Below, piece by piece: positions 53,072 through 61,175 of a DNA stretch of 64,000 bases (positions are counted from its first letter, which is position 1; each line of letters begins with the position of its first letter). The DNA is taken from the NCBI RefSeq assembly GCF_029263155.1, contig NZ_JAJCYB010000111.1:122039-186038 (forward strand), written 5' to 3'. Position numbers and translations under genes: made by a program. The notes beneath the pieces are model-generated. The model worked only from the letters and a program-made list of their open reading frames with translations. It searched no databases and was not told where the DNA came from. The DNA is from Pseudonocardia sp. (GTDB lineage: Bacteria; Actinomycetota; Actinomycetes; Mycobacteriales; Pseudonocardiaceae).

Positions 53072-55297
53072 ACCCGCACCCTCGACGTCACCGATCAGGA
53101 TCCGGGCGCCGGGCGACCCGATCCCGGACGACCCGATCCGGACGGACTGCACCGGCTGCGCGTCCTGCTCGCCGGCGCGATGGGGACCGTCATCGTCAGC
53201 TACGCCCTGCTGGTGCCGGCAGCCGCGGCCGTCGTGCTCACCGCGGGTGCCGGGCTCTCCATCGACGGCGCGTTCGCCGCGGCCATCCCGCTGTGGCTCG
53301 CCGCGCACCAGATCCCGCTGGTACTGGGCGGGCAGCCGCTGGGCGTGCTCCCGCTGCTGCCGACGGTGCTCGTCGCCGGGGTGATCGCGGTCGGTGCGGG
53401 GTGGTCGGCCCGGCGGCTGGGTGGGCGGCTGCGGGCCGATGCGGGTGCGGTGCTGGCCACGATGGCGGGCGCGCACTCCGCGGTCGCGGTGCTCGGGAGC
53501 GCGTTGCTGCCCCGGGCCGCGGCGGTGGCTGCCGCGCCGTGGGCGGCGCTCGTGGCGTCCGGCCTGGTGGCGGGGGTCGCAGCGGCCGTCGGCGTGGTGC
53601 GCGTCTGCGGGCTGCCGCCGGAGTGGCTCCGGCGGGTCCCCCCCTGGGCGGGTGATGCCGTCCGGACCGCGGCGGTGGCCCTCGCGGGGCTGTGCGCGCT
53701 GGGGGCGGCGGCGCTGCTCGCCGGGCTGGTGCTCGGCGCGGTGGGTGTCGCGGAGGCCTTCGGTGATCTCGCGCCCGGGCCCGGGGCAGGCGTCGGGGTC
53801 ACCCTGCTGGCGCTGTCGTACCTGCCGAACGCCGTCGTCGCGGGCCTGGCGTGGGTGCTGGGACCCGGGTTCTCGGTCGGCACCGCCGCGGTCTCCCCCT
53901 TCGGGGTCTCCGCGGGTGCGCCCTCGGTGTTTCCGCTGCTCGCGGCGGTGCCTGCGACCGCGCCACCGGTCTGGGCGGCCCTCGCCCTCGCCGGGCCGGT
54001 CGCGGTCGGGGCGATGACGGGTGTCGTCGCGCGCCGCTCGGGGTCCGTCGCACCGCAGGTGGCGGCCGCCGCGGCGGCGCTGGCCGCCGTCGCCGTCGGG
54101 ACGCTGGCCGTCCTGTCCGGGGGGCGGCTCGCGGCGGGGCCGTACGACCCGGTCCGGATGCCGGTCGAACTGCTGGTCCCGGCCGTGCTCGTCCTGGTCG
54201 GGGTGCCCGCGGTGCTGGTCGCGCTGACCGTGCGCAGCGGTCGGGACCGGGAGGACCCGTACGAGTACGAGTACGAGACCGACCCCGGCGCCGAGCACGC
54301 CGACCCGGTGCCGAGCGCGGGTGGTGCCGGGCCGGGCGATACGGCCGGTGCCGCCGCTGCGGGCGGGTCGGTGGGGCCCGGTCCGGTGGGCGATGCGGGA
54401 ACCGCCGTCGCCGCCCTGGACGACCGGTCGGCCGAGGCCGATCCCGATCCCGATCCCGAGGCCGATCCCGATCCCGATCCCGAGGCCGATCCCGATCCCG
54501 ATCCCGAGGCCGATCCCGATCCCGATCCCGAGGCCGAACCCGATCCCGGAGCCGAAGCCGAAGCCGAACCCGATCCCGGAGCCGGACTCGAAGCCGGACC
54601 CGCTGCGGAGCCCGCACCCGCGACGGTGCCCGGCGATGGGGCGCAGGTTCCGGATGCCGGCGGTGAGGGGGCGGCCGTGCGGCCGGCTCCGCCCGGGGCG
54701 GCTACTGCGGGTGGAGCGTCGTCCGACGGTGCCGGCGGGTCGTCGTCCGACGAACGGCCCCCGTCGGCCCGCGGCGGCGGGAGCGGGCCTGCGGACGACC
54801 AGCCGACGGGCGGTGGTGGGCCGGACGGTGGGCCTGCGGACGGCGAGCCGACGGGCGGTGGTGGGCCCGGCGGTGGGCCTGCGGACGACCAGCCGACGGG
54901 CGGTGGTGGGCCGGACGGTGGGCCTGCGGACGGCGAGCCGACCGGCGGTGGCGGGCCCGGCGGTGGCGGGCCCGGCGGCGGCTCGGCCCCCGCCGACCCG
55001 ACCGACGGGCCGGCCCGATCCCACCCGCGGGCTACCCGCCGCCGCCCCGGGGAGCCGGGTGGCCGGCGGGGCCAGGGGCCGGTACCGGTGGAGCTGGTCG
55101 AGCCGGTTCCGGCGGCGGCCCGGACGTGGTTCGGGTGGCGCCGCCGCGGCGCGGCCGAGGCCGGAACGCCGACCCCCACCAGCTCCTCTTCGGCCCCGGC
55201 GACCGACCCGGCGCCGAAGCCGCGCACCGTCGCCGAACTGGTGGCCCTGCGGGCGCGCGAGGCCGCGGAGCGGGAGCGGTCCGCACCGGAGGGATGA
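53069..55297 (+). CDS. perM: PerM-like cell-division membrane protein (DUF6350) with repeat tail
   Basis: 742 aa. Residues 30-395 hold about ten transmembrane helices, with Ala/Val/Leu-rich segments such as VSYALLVPAAAAVVLTAGAGLSIDGA and GLPPEWLRRVPPWAGDAVRTAAVALAGL, the DUF6350 pattern. In M. tuberculosis the gene in this place, perM (Rv0955), stabilises the divisome protein FtsB. The C-terminal ~330 residues are low complexity: four 24-bp units (EADPDPDP, 54434-54529), then 90-bp units of PADDQPTGGGGPDGG type (54785-54964), then an Ala/Pro/Arg end. GTG start directly follows the 77-bp micro-ORF. Confidence 0.85.
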   Translation: MTRTLDVTDQDPGAGRPDPGRPDPDGLHRLRVLLAGAMGTVIVSYALLVPAAAAVVLTAGAGLSIDGAFAAAIPLWLAAHQIPLVLGGQPLGVLPLLPTVLVAGVIAVGAGWSARRLGGRLRADAGAVLATMAGAHSAVAVLGSALLPRAAAVAAAPWAALVASGLVAGVAAAVGVVRVCGLPPEWLRRVPPWAGDAVRTAAVALAGLCALGAAALLAGLVLGAVGVAEAFGDLAPGPGAGVGVTLLALSYLPNAVVAGLAWVLGPGFSVGTAAVSPFGVSAGAPSVFPLLAAVPATAPPVWAALALAGPVAVGAMTGVVARRSGSVAPQVAAAAAALAAVAVGTLAVLSGGRLAAGPYDPVRMPVELLVPAVLVLVGVPAVLVALTVRSGRDREDPYEYEYETDPGAEHADPVPSAGGAGPGDTAGAAAAGGSVGPGPVGDAGTAVAALDDRSAEADPDPDPEADPDPDPEADPDPDPEADPDPDPEAEPDPGAEAEAEPDPGAGLEAGPAAEPAPATVPGDGAQVPDAGGEGAAVRPAPPGAATAGGASSDGAGGSSSDERPPSARGGGSGPADDQPTGGGGPDGGPADGEPTGGGGPGGGPADDQPTGGGGPDGGPADGEPTGGGGPGGGGPGGGSAPADPTDGPARSHPRATRRRPGEPGGRRGQGPVPVELVEPVPAAARTWFGWRRRGAAEAGTPTPTSSSSAPATDPAPKPRTVAELVALRAREAAERERSAPEG
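54434..54529 (+). repeat. 24-bp x4 coding repeat in perM
   Basis: Units start at 54434, 54458, 54482 and 54506 and encode EADPDPDP; two further degenerate units follow. In-frame acidic Pro-rich expansion. Confidence 0.95.
54785..54964 (+). repeat. 90-bp x2 coding repeat in perM
   Basis: Units at 54785 and 54875, each made of two related 45-bp halves (PADDQPTGGGG and PADGEPTGGGG). Near-identical, thus probably length-variable. Confidence 0.92.
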
Positions 55298-55521
55298 CCG
55301 TGCGGCGTCCGTTCCGACCGGGAGCGGGTGGGGGAGACGGGGCCGCCGCTCCCGCGGGTCGGGCGGGTGTGCGCGGCCCGTGTGCCCGGCCGTGTGCCCT
55401 CCGCCGGTCACCGACAGCCGGGCGGTCCGGCCCGCTGGGCACTCCGGCGGCGATGTGACCTGCGCCGCGGCCTACGCTTGACCGGTCCCGCCGATCACCG
55501 TCGAGCTGCGGGGTGGTTGGC
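55298..55521. other. Intergenic region between perM and the purN leader array
   Basis: 224 bp without a convincing gene. TACGCT at 55473 may be a -10 for the purN-purH transcript. A GTGTGCGC/GTGTGCCC-rich stretch (55365-55400) is of unknown meaning. Confidence 0.4.
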
Positions 55522-55753
55522 GTGACCGAGCTTGCGAGGTCACCATCCAGCACAGCACCGTCGGGCGCGGCGGCGACGAGCGTCAGCGAGGAGCGAACGT
55601 GACCGAGCTTGCGAGGTCACCATCCAGCACAGCACCGCCGGGCGCGGCGGCGACGAGCGTCAGCGAGGAGCGACCGTGACCGAGTGCGTGGGGGCGCCGT
55701 TCCGCGCATCCCCGGGCGCGGCGTCGACCGGCGTCGAGGAGGTGGTGGTGTGA
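55522..55753 (+). repeat. 77-bp tandem repeats forming a chain of coupled micro-ORFs before purN
   Basis: GTGs at 55522, 55599 and 55676 open ORFs of 26, 26 and 25 codons. The first two units are near-identical (start TELARSPSSTAP, end SVSEER); the third is diverged. Each TGA overlaps the next GTG (GTGA), and the third TGA (55751-55753) overlaps the purN start GTG 55750. Each unit ends with an SD-like GAGGAG. This gives up to three translationally chained leader peptides or a repeat that carries a translation-initiation module. Confidence 0.8.
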
Positions 55754-56379
55754 ACGACCCCTCACTGGCGTCGCGTCGCATCGAGATCCCCGACCCGGCG
55801 CGGGTGGTGGTGCTGGTCTCCGGATCGGGCACGCTGCTGCAGGCGCTGCTCGACGCGGCTGTCCAGGTCGTGGCCGTGGGTGCGGACCGGCCGGACATCG
55901 AGGGCCTCGCCCGTGCCGCCCGTGCCGGGGTCCCGACGTTCGTGCGGCGGGTCGCCGACCACCCGGACCGCGCGTCCTGGAACGCCGCGCTCGCCGCGTC
56001 CGTCGTCGCCCACCGGCCCGACCTGGTCATCAGCGCCGGCTTCATGAAGATCCTCGGATCGGGCTTCCTCGCCGGAGTCGGCTGCCCGGTGCTCAACACG
56101 CACCCGGCTCTGCTGCCGTCGTTCCCGGGGGTGCGCGGGGTCGCCGACGCGCTGGCCTACGGGGTGAAGGTCACCGGAGCCACCGTCCACCTCGTCGACG
56201 ACGGGGTGGACAGCGGTCCGGTTCTCGCACAGGCCGCCGTGCCCGTCGAACCCGGCGACACCGTCGCCACCCTGCACGAACGCATCAAGATCGAGGAGCG
56301 GCGGTTGCTCGTGGGCACCGTCGCCGCGCTGGCTCTGAAGGGAGCGACCGTGACCGGCCGAGAGGTGACCATCCCGTGA
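55750..56379 (+). CDS. purN: Phosphoribosylglycinamide formyltransferase
   Basis: 209 aa, 10-formyl-THF-dependent third step of purine synthesis. VVVLVSGSGTLLQALLD (GAR/phosphate), LVISAGFMKILGS, NTHPALLPSFPGVRGV with catalytic Asn-His and DDGVDSGPVLAQ with catalytic Asp. Start GTG 55750 has GAGGAGG at 7-bp spacing. GTGA overlap with purH; the purN-purH order is conserved. Confidence 0.96.
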   Translation: MNDPSLASRRIEIPDPARVVVLVSGSGTLLQALLDAAVQVVAVGADRPDIEGLARAARAGVPTFVRRVADHPDRASWNAALAASVVAHRPDLVISAGFMKILGSGFLAGVGCPVLNTHPALLPSFPGVRGVADALAYGVKVTGATVHLVDDGVDSGPVLAQAAVPVEPGDTVATLHERIKIEERRLLVGTVAALALKGATVTGREVTIP

Positions 56380-57938
56380 GCGGGGAGCGCAGGGCCGTGC
56401 GACGCGCGTTGATCAGTGTCTACGACAAGGCCGGGCTGCTGGAGCTGGCCACCGGCCTGCACGCGCTCGGCGTGGAGATCGTCTCGACCGGATCCACGGC
56501 GCAGCGGATCGCCGACGCGGGTGTGCCGGTCACGCCCGTGGAGCAGCTGACCGGGTTCCCCGAGTGCCTCGACGGGCGGGTCAAGACCCTGCATCCGCGG
56601 GTGCACGCCGGGCTGCTGGCCGACACCCGCCGTCCCGAGCACCTCGCCCAGCTCGAGCAGCTGGGCATCGCGCCGTTCGACCTGCTCGTGTCGAACCTCT
56701 ACCCGTTCACCGCGACCGTCGCCTCCGGCGCGTCCCCCGCGGAATGCGTCGAGCAGATCGACATCGGCGGTCCCGCGATGGTGCGCGCGTCGGCCAAGAA
56801 CCACGACAGCGTGGCCGTGGTGGTCGATCCGCGCCGCTACGAGTGGGTGCTGGAACAGCTGAAGAACGGCGGGTTCACCCTGCCCGACCGCCGACTGCTC
56901 GCGGCCGACGCCTTCCGGCACACCGCCACCTACGACGTCGCGGTGGCGTCCTGGATGGGCGGGGTGCTGGCCCCCGACCCCGACGGCGGTGCGTTCCCCC
57001 CGTGGGTCGGCGCCAGCTGGGAACGTTCGGCCACGCTGCGCTACGGCGAGAACCCGCACCAGGGCGCCGCGCTCTACGTCTCCGGCGCGCCCGGGCTCGC
57101 CGCGGCGGAACAGCTGCACGGCAAGGAGATGTCGTACAACAACTACGTGGACTCCGACGCGGCCTGGCGCGCCGCGCACGACCACGGCGACCTCCCGTGC
57201 GTCGCGGTGATCAAGCACGCCAACCCGTGCGGCATCGCGGTGGGCGCGGACGTCGCCGAGGCCCACCGCAAGGCACATGCGGGAGACCCGGTCAGCGCGT
57301 TCGGCGGGGTCATCGCGTGCAACGGCGAGGTGAGCGTCGAGATGGCCGAGCAGGTGGCGGAGGTGTTCACCGAGGTCGTGCTCGCGCCGTCCTACGCCGA
57401 CGGGGCGCTGGAGGTGCTCGCCCGCAAGAAGAACGTGCGCGTGCTGCGGCTGCCGGTCGCGCCCGTTCGGACGGGGGCGGAGTTCCGTCCCATCTCCGGC
57501 GGCGTGCTCCTGCAGCAGCGCGACGCGCTCGATGCGCCCGGTGACGACCCGGCCGGCTGGACCCTCGCCACCGGCGAGCCGGTGCCCGTTGCGGTACTCG
57601 CCGACCTCGCGTTCGCCTGGCGTGCCTGCCGGTCGGTGAAGTCGAACGCGATCCTGCTGGCCTCCGGGGGTGCGGCCGTCGGCGTCGGGATGGGGCAGGT
57701 CAACCGCGTCGACGCCGCCCGGCTCGCGGTGGAGCGGGCCGGCGACCGGGCCCGTGGCGCGGTCGCGGCGTCGGATGCGTTCTTCCCGTTCCCGGACGGG
57801 CTGGAGGTCCTGCTCACCGCCGGTGTGCGTGCGGTCGTGCAGCCGGGTGGCTCGGTGCGGGACGAGGCGGTGATCGAGGCCGCGGCGACCGCCGGTGTCC
57901 CGATGTACCTGACGGGCACCCGCCACTTCGCCCACTGA
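56376..57938 (+). CDS. purH: Bifunctional AICAR formyltransferase / IMP cyclohydrolase
   Basis: 520 aa, last two steps to IMP. N-terminal MGS-like cyclohydrolase (RRALISVYDKAGLLELATGLHALGVEIVSTGSTA), C-terminal AICAR transformylase with RYGENPHQGAALY and catalytic Lys-His in VIKHANPCGIAVG, and SDAFFPFPDGLE. Coupled to purN. Product feeds GuaB, which lies 23 kb upstream in the window. Confidence 0.97.
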   Translation: MSGERRAVRRALISVYDKAGLLELATGLHALGVEIVSTGSTAQRIADAGVPVTPVEQLTGFPECLDGRVKTLHPRVHAGLLADTRRPEHLAQLEQLGIAPFDLLVSNLYPFTATVASGASPAECVEQIDIGGPAMVRASAKNHDSVAVVVDPRRYEWVLEQLKNGGFTLPDRRLLAADAFRHTATYDVAVASWMGGVLAPDPDGGAFPPWVGASWERSATLRYGENPHQGAALYVSGAPGLAAAEQLHGKEMSYNNYVDSDAAWRAAHDHGDLPCVAVIKHANPCGIAVGADVAEAHRKAHAGDPVSAFGGVIACNGEVSVEMAEQVAEVFTEVVLAPSYADGALEVLARKKNVRVLRLPVAPVRTGAEFRPISGGVLLQQRDALDAPGDDPAGWTLATGEPVPVAVLADLAFAWRACRSVKSNAILLASGGAAVGVGMGQVNRVDAARLAVERAGDRARGAVAASDAFFPFPDGLEVLLTAGVRAVVQPGGSVRDEAVIEAAATAGVPMYLTGTRHFAH

Positions 57939-58139
57939 CGCCGACCCGACCCGGCCCGGCGCCCGGTCGCCCGCTCCGAGCCAGGCATGCGGTTCGCGCG
58001 TCGGCCCGCGTCCTGCGCGCTGCCGGCAGCGCGCGAGGTGCCGGGGGGCGCGCGAGGTGCCCGGGGGGTCGGGCTGCTGCGGAGGCCGTGCGCCGGCCGG
58101 CCCGGTGCCGGTGGGCCGAAAACGGCTCGCGCCCGCCCG
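57939..58139. other. Intergenic upstream of erm leader
   Basis: 201 bp. Contains a direct duplication of GCGCGCGAGGTGCC (58030 and 58050) with G-runs between; no gene seen. Could contain a regulator site for erm, or just purH 3' spacer. Confidence 0.4.
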
Positions 58140-58145
58140 TACCGT
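58140..58145 (+). promoter_or_regulatory. -10 hexamer TACCGT for the erm leader transcript
   Basis: TACCGT ends seven bases before ATG 58153, so the transcript would begin on the leader peptide start codon. Confidence 0.55.
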
Positions 58146-58152
58146 GATCGGC

Positions 58153-58203
58153 ATGGCTGCCTCGATACGGCTGCGCGACGTCTCCCGGACGTCGCACCGC
58201 TGA
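58153..58203 (+). CDS. Putative erm leader peptide, RLR (ErmDL-like) class
   Basis: A 16-codon ORF, MAASIRLRDVSRTSHR, ending in TGA 58201, 79 bp before erm. Arg6-Leu7-Arg8 matches the Arg-x-Arg macrolide-arrest motif and falls at the same residues as in ErmDL (MTHSMRLR, recalled). Stalling there could change downstream RNA structure and expose the erm start; GGCATGGCTG at 58150-58159 is complementary to CAGCCATGCC at 58278-58287 around the erm ATG, though both contain the self-complementary CATG, which weakens this. Translation is unproven. Confidence 0.6.
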   Translation: MAASIRLRDVSRTSHR

Positions 58204-58282
58204 TCCCGCTTCGCGCGGGCCCGTGCCGTGCCCGGCGTCCGATCCGGAAACCTCTCCGATCGACGCGAAGGCCCTCCCAGCC

Positions 58283-59041
58283 ATGCCCGCAGCATCCCGC
58301 CGCCACGGCGGCCGTCACGAACTCGGTCAGAACTTCCTCGTCGACGCCCGCGTCACGCGGCGCATCGCCGCGCTCGTCCCACCCGGTCCCGAACCGGTAC
58401 TGGAACTCGGGGCGGGCGACGGTGCGCTCACCCGCCGCCTCGCCGACGACGGCAGGGCCGTCACCGCCGTCGAGCTCGATCCCGGCCGGGCCGCGGCCCT
58501 GCGCCGCACCCTGGGTGGCCGCGTCCGCGTCGAGCAGGCCGACATGCTGGCCTTCCGGTTCGACGGCGCCCACCACGTCGTCTCCAACGTGCCGTTCGCC
58601 ATCACCACGCCGCTGCTGCGCCACCTGCTCGACCAGCGCGGCTGGCGGAGCGCGGTCCTGCTGCTGCAGTGGGAGGTGGCCCGCAAGCGAGCGGCCGTGG
58701 GCGGCACGACGCTGCTCACCGCGAGCTGGTGGCCGTGGTACGAGTTCGCGCTGGCCGGGCGGGTGCCGTCGGCCGCGTTCCGGCCCCGGCCCGCGGTGGA
58801 CGGCGGGTTGCTCGTCGTGCGCAGGCGTGAGTTCCCACTGGTCCCCGAGCGGGAACGCGGCGCCTACCGGGCGCTGGTCCGGGCCGCGTTCGGCGGCGAC
58901 CGGGTCGCGGCCGCGCTGCGGTCGCGCGGCCCCCGGATCCGCGGCCTGGTGGCAGCGGCGGGACTCGGGAGCGCCCGCCCGAGAGACCTGACGGCCGACC
59001 AGTGGGCCGCGCTGCACCGGCGGGCGAACCGGTCACGATGA
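58283..59041 (+). CDS. erm: 23S rRNA (adenine-N6)-dimethyltransferase, Erm family
   Basis: 252 aa. N-terminal RHELGQNFLVDARVTRRIAALV; SAM motif VLELGAGDGALTRRL; acidic VELDP; motif IV SNVPFAITTPLLRHLL (Erm NxPF); the region QWEVARKRAAVGGTTLLTASWWPWYEF and RPRPAVDGGLLVVRRR is specific to Erm rather than KsgA. It would methylate A2058 and confer MLS resistance. ATG 58283 keeps a short basic N-terminus. Whether this is self-protection or intrinsic resistance cannot be told. Confidence 0.9.
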   Translation: MPAASRRHGGRHELGQNFLVDARVTRRIAALVPPGPEPVLELGAGDGALTRRLADDGRAVTAVELDPGRAAALRRTLGGRVRVEQADMLAFRFDGAHHVVSNVPFAITTPLLRHLLDQRGWRSAVLLLQWEVARKRAAVGGTTLLTASWWPWYEFALAGRVPSAAFRPRPAVDGGLLVVRRREFPLVPERERGAYRALVRAAFGGDRVAAALRSRGPRIRGLVAAAGLGSARPRDLTADQWAALHRRANRSR

Positions 59042-59064
59042 GCTCGTCGGGAGGGGCGGCGCGC

Positions 59065-59220
59065 TCAGCGCTCCCGGCGGGGGAGCAGGCGGAGCAGGGC
59101 GAGGCCCGCGGCCAGGAGCGTGCAGGCGGCGACGACGTACCAGAGCGTGCCGAGACCGCCCAGCGCCGTCGCACCGGCGGGCATCGCGACGAGGGCGGTG
59201 GACCCGAGCTTGCCGTACAC
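59065..59220 (-). CDS. Micro-membrane protein after the glycosyltransferase
   Basis: 51 aa, GTG 59220 four bases after the glycosyltransferase stop with SD GGAGG at 9-bp spacing, so coupled. Sequence: basic YGKLGSTALVAMPAG, then a hydrophobic helix pair (ALGGLGTLWYVVAACTLLAAGLALLRLLPRRER) with basic C-terminus. Similar tiny proteins occur beside envelope genes in Pseudonocardiales as I recall. Probably a partner or stabiliser of the GT. Confidence 0.68.
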   Translation of the reverse strand: MYGKLGSTALVAMPAGATALGGLGTLWYVVAACTLLAAGLALLRLLPRRER

Positions 59221-59224
59221 CCGC

Positions 59225-60313
59225 TCACACCTCCACGGGCTGCGTGTCGGGATGGTGCCAGCGCGGCGCGCGGCGGGCGAGCAGCTCGGCGGCGGCGCAC
59301 AGGTACACCGCCTGCTGGAACAGGTCGTAGCCGAACTCGACGACGACCGGCGCGGCCAGCGCCATCGCCCGCCACCCGCGCCTGCGTACCGTCACCACCC
59401 GCTCGACGACGAACAGCACGGTGACCGCCAGCCAGAACCCGCGCGGTGGTCCGAGCTGGCCGATCACCGCGAACAGGGTCGTGGCCAGCAGGAACAGGCC
59501 GACAGCGACGATCCCGGCGTACATCGCCGCCTGCTTGAGCGCGTACGGCGAGGTGACCCGGGTGAGGCCGTAGGCGCGCAGGTTGTCCAGGGCGCCGCGC
59601 TGCCAGCGCAGCCGCTGGCGCCACAGGTCGGCCCACGTCGTCATCACCTCGGTGTGCACGAGGCAGGCGCGGGGAGAGGCGGCGCCGAGGCCCAGGGTCC
59701 GCACGGCGAGGGTGATCTCGTTGTCCTCGGTGATCGCGGCCGGGTCGTAGACGGCCCCCGGGCGTCCGGGCAGGACGGTGCCCCGGGCGGCGGCGACGGC
59801 CCGCAGCGTCGGCACGCGGAACAGGGTCGCGGTCCCGGTGAGGACGGTGGCGCGCGCGCCGCGGCGGGCGACCTCGCGGGCGTAGCGGGCGTACTCGTTG
59901 CGCTGCAGCGCTCCCACCAGGCCGCCGCCGGGGCGCCCTGCGAACACCCCGCCCACCGCGCCGTCACCGGGATGGTTGTCGAGCCAGGTCAGCGCCTCGG
60001 TCAGGAAGGCGGGGGTGAGCGCGGAGTCGGCGTCCATGGCGAGGATCAGGTCGTGGTCGGCGAGCTCGGGCAGGATCCGGTCCAGGGCCTGGTTGAGCGC
60101 GCCTGCCTTGCGGTCGGTGTTGGCGACGGTGCGCTGCACTGCGACGTCGTGGGCGGCCGCGACCTCCGCGGTGCCGTCGGTGCAGTTGTCGACGACCACC
60201 ACGACCTCGTCGGGCAGCCGGGTCTGCACGGCCAGTGAGCGGAGCGCCGCGGGAAGGGTGTGCTCCTCGTCGTGGGCCGGGACGACCGCAACGATCCGGG
60301 CACTGTCTGCCAT
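59225..60313 (-). CDS. GT2-family membrane glycosyltransferase
   Basis: 362 aa. IVAVVPAHDEEHTLPAALRSL and VVDNCTDGTAEVA bind the sugar nucleotide; DxD in LAMDADSALTPAFL; EDNEIT (catalytic) and QRLRWQRGALDNL (QxxRW, processive-type); three to four C-terminal transmembrane helices. Probably makes an extracellular polysaccharide or glycolipid. ATG 60313 chosen because GACAAT lies seven bases upstream on the minus strand; ATG 60322 is the alternative. Confidence 0.88.
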   Translation of the reverse strand: MADSARIVAVVPAHDEEHTLPAALRSLAVQTRLPDEVVVVVDNCTDGTAEVAAAHDVAVQRTVANTDRKAGALNQALDRILPELADHDLILAMDADSALTPAFLTEALTWLDNHPGDGAVGGVFAGRPGGGLVGALQRNEYARYAREVARRGARATVLTGTATLFRVPTLRAVAAARGTVLPGRPGAVYDPAAITEDNEITLAVRTLGLGAASPRACLVHTEVMTTWADLWRQRLRWQRGALDNLRAYGLTRVTSPYALKQAAMYAGIVAVGLFLLATTLFAVIGQLGPPRGFWLAVTVLFVVERVVTVRRRGWRAMALAAPVVVEFGYDLFQQAVYLCAAAELLARRAPRWHHPDTQPVEV

Positions 60314-60386
60314 ACGGCGCATTGTCTACGGCCGATCAGTCCAGCAACAGACTTGTGTCCAGCCTGGCCCCGGGGTAGCTCCGTGC

Positions 60387-60406
60387 TAGAATAGAACAAA
60401 CGTTCG
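60387..60406 (+). promoter_or_regulatory. imuA' promoter with LexA box
   Basis: GAAC-AAAC-GTTC (60394-60405) fits the actinobacterial SOS box GAAC-N4-GTTC and directly follows a -10 TAGAAT (60387-60392). Repression by LexA and induction on DNA damage are expected for the mutasome. Confidence 0.85.
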
Positions 60407-60448
60407 AGCATCGACTTCCCCGCGGTGCGTTCGCGGGGAGGCACGTCG

Positions 60449-61168
60449 GTGGTTGCGGTGGATAAGCTCGAGCTGGCCCGTGGACTGCTGAGGCAGATGG
60501 AGGAGCGCTCCGACGGAGTCCGTGCCGTCGAGCTGACCGACGGCGACACCCGGGTGCTCCCGGTGGCCGCCCCGCTCGCCCGGCTGCTCCCGGCGGGCGG
60601 GCTGCGGCGGGGTTCCACGGTCGCCCTACCGGATCCCGGAAGGGCCACGGGGGCCACGTCACTGCTGCTCGCCCTCGTCGCGGAGGCATCCGGGCAGGGG
60701 GCGTGGGTCGGGGTGGTCGGGCGCCCGGAGCTGGGGCTGGTCGCGGCCGCCGAGGCAGGGGTGGCACTGGAGCGGCTCGCGCTGGTGCCCCATCCCGGAG
60801 ACGACCTGATGGCGGTCACCGTGGCCCTGCTCGACGGGATGGACCTGGTCGCGGTGGCCGGTGCCGCCCGCGCGGGTGTCCGGGCGGCCGACCGGCAACG
60901 GCTGGCCGCCCGCGCCCGGCAGCGCGGTGCGGTGCTGCTGTCGCTGGGGCCGTGGCCGGGGGCCGACATCGAGCTCAGCTGTACGTCGGCGCGATGGGAG
61001 GGGCTCGGGGCGGGGCACGGCCGGTTGTGCGCGCGGCGGGTGCGGGTGGAGCTGCGGGGTCGCGGGCTCGGCCCGGGGCGCGGCGGGCAGCTGCTGCTGC
61101 CGGCCCGCGGTGGTGCGGTCGGCGGCGGGACCCGGGTGGCCGACGTCCCGGTGGCGGTGGCGGGATGA
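60449..61168 (+). CDS. imuA': Mutasome accessory protein ImuA'
   Basis: 239 aa. RecA-related fold without an intact Walker A (GLRRGSTVALPDPGRATGATSLLLALVAEA). Mediates the interaction of ImuB with DnaE2 in damage-induced mutagenesis. GTG 60449 is preceded by GGGGAGG at 8 bp; an in-frame GTG 60425 lacks an SD. LexA box 45 bp upstream. Synteny with imuB and dnaE2 supports the call. Confidence 0.9.
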   Translation: MVAVDKLELARGLLRQMEERSDGVRAVELTDGDTRVLPVAAPLARLLPAGGLRRGSTVALPDPGRATGATSLLLALVAEASGQGAWVGVVGRPELGLVAAAEAGVALERLALVPHPGDDLMAVTVALLDGMDLVAVAGAARAGVRAADRQRLAARARQRGAVLLSLGPWPGADIELSCTSARWEGLGAGHGRLCARRVRVELRGRGLGPGRGGQLLLPARGGAVGGGTRVADVPVAVAG

Positions 61169-61175
61169 ACGCGCC

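Noticed and set aside
51671..55411. A 1246-codon minus-strand open frame with GIGIGIGLG repeats
   Set aside because: Antisense of the perM 24-bp repeats and the Rv0954-like gene; repeats produce the pseudo-structure.
55365..55460. GTGTGC-rich stretch after perM considered as a small gene
   Set aside because: No frame shows a start with SD and plausible composition; left as intergenic.
58150..58287. 10-nt complementarity between leader start and erm start as the attenuator stem
   Set aside because: Kept only as a remark: both segments contain the self-complementary CATG, so the match is partly trivial, and no alternative stem was worked out.
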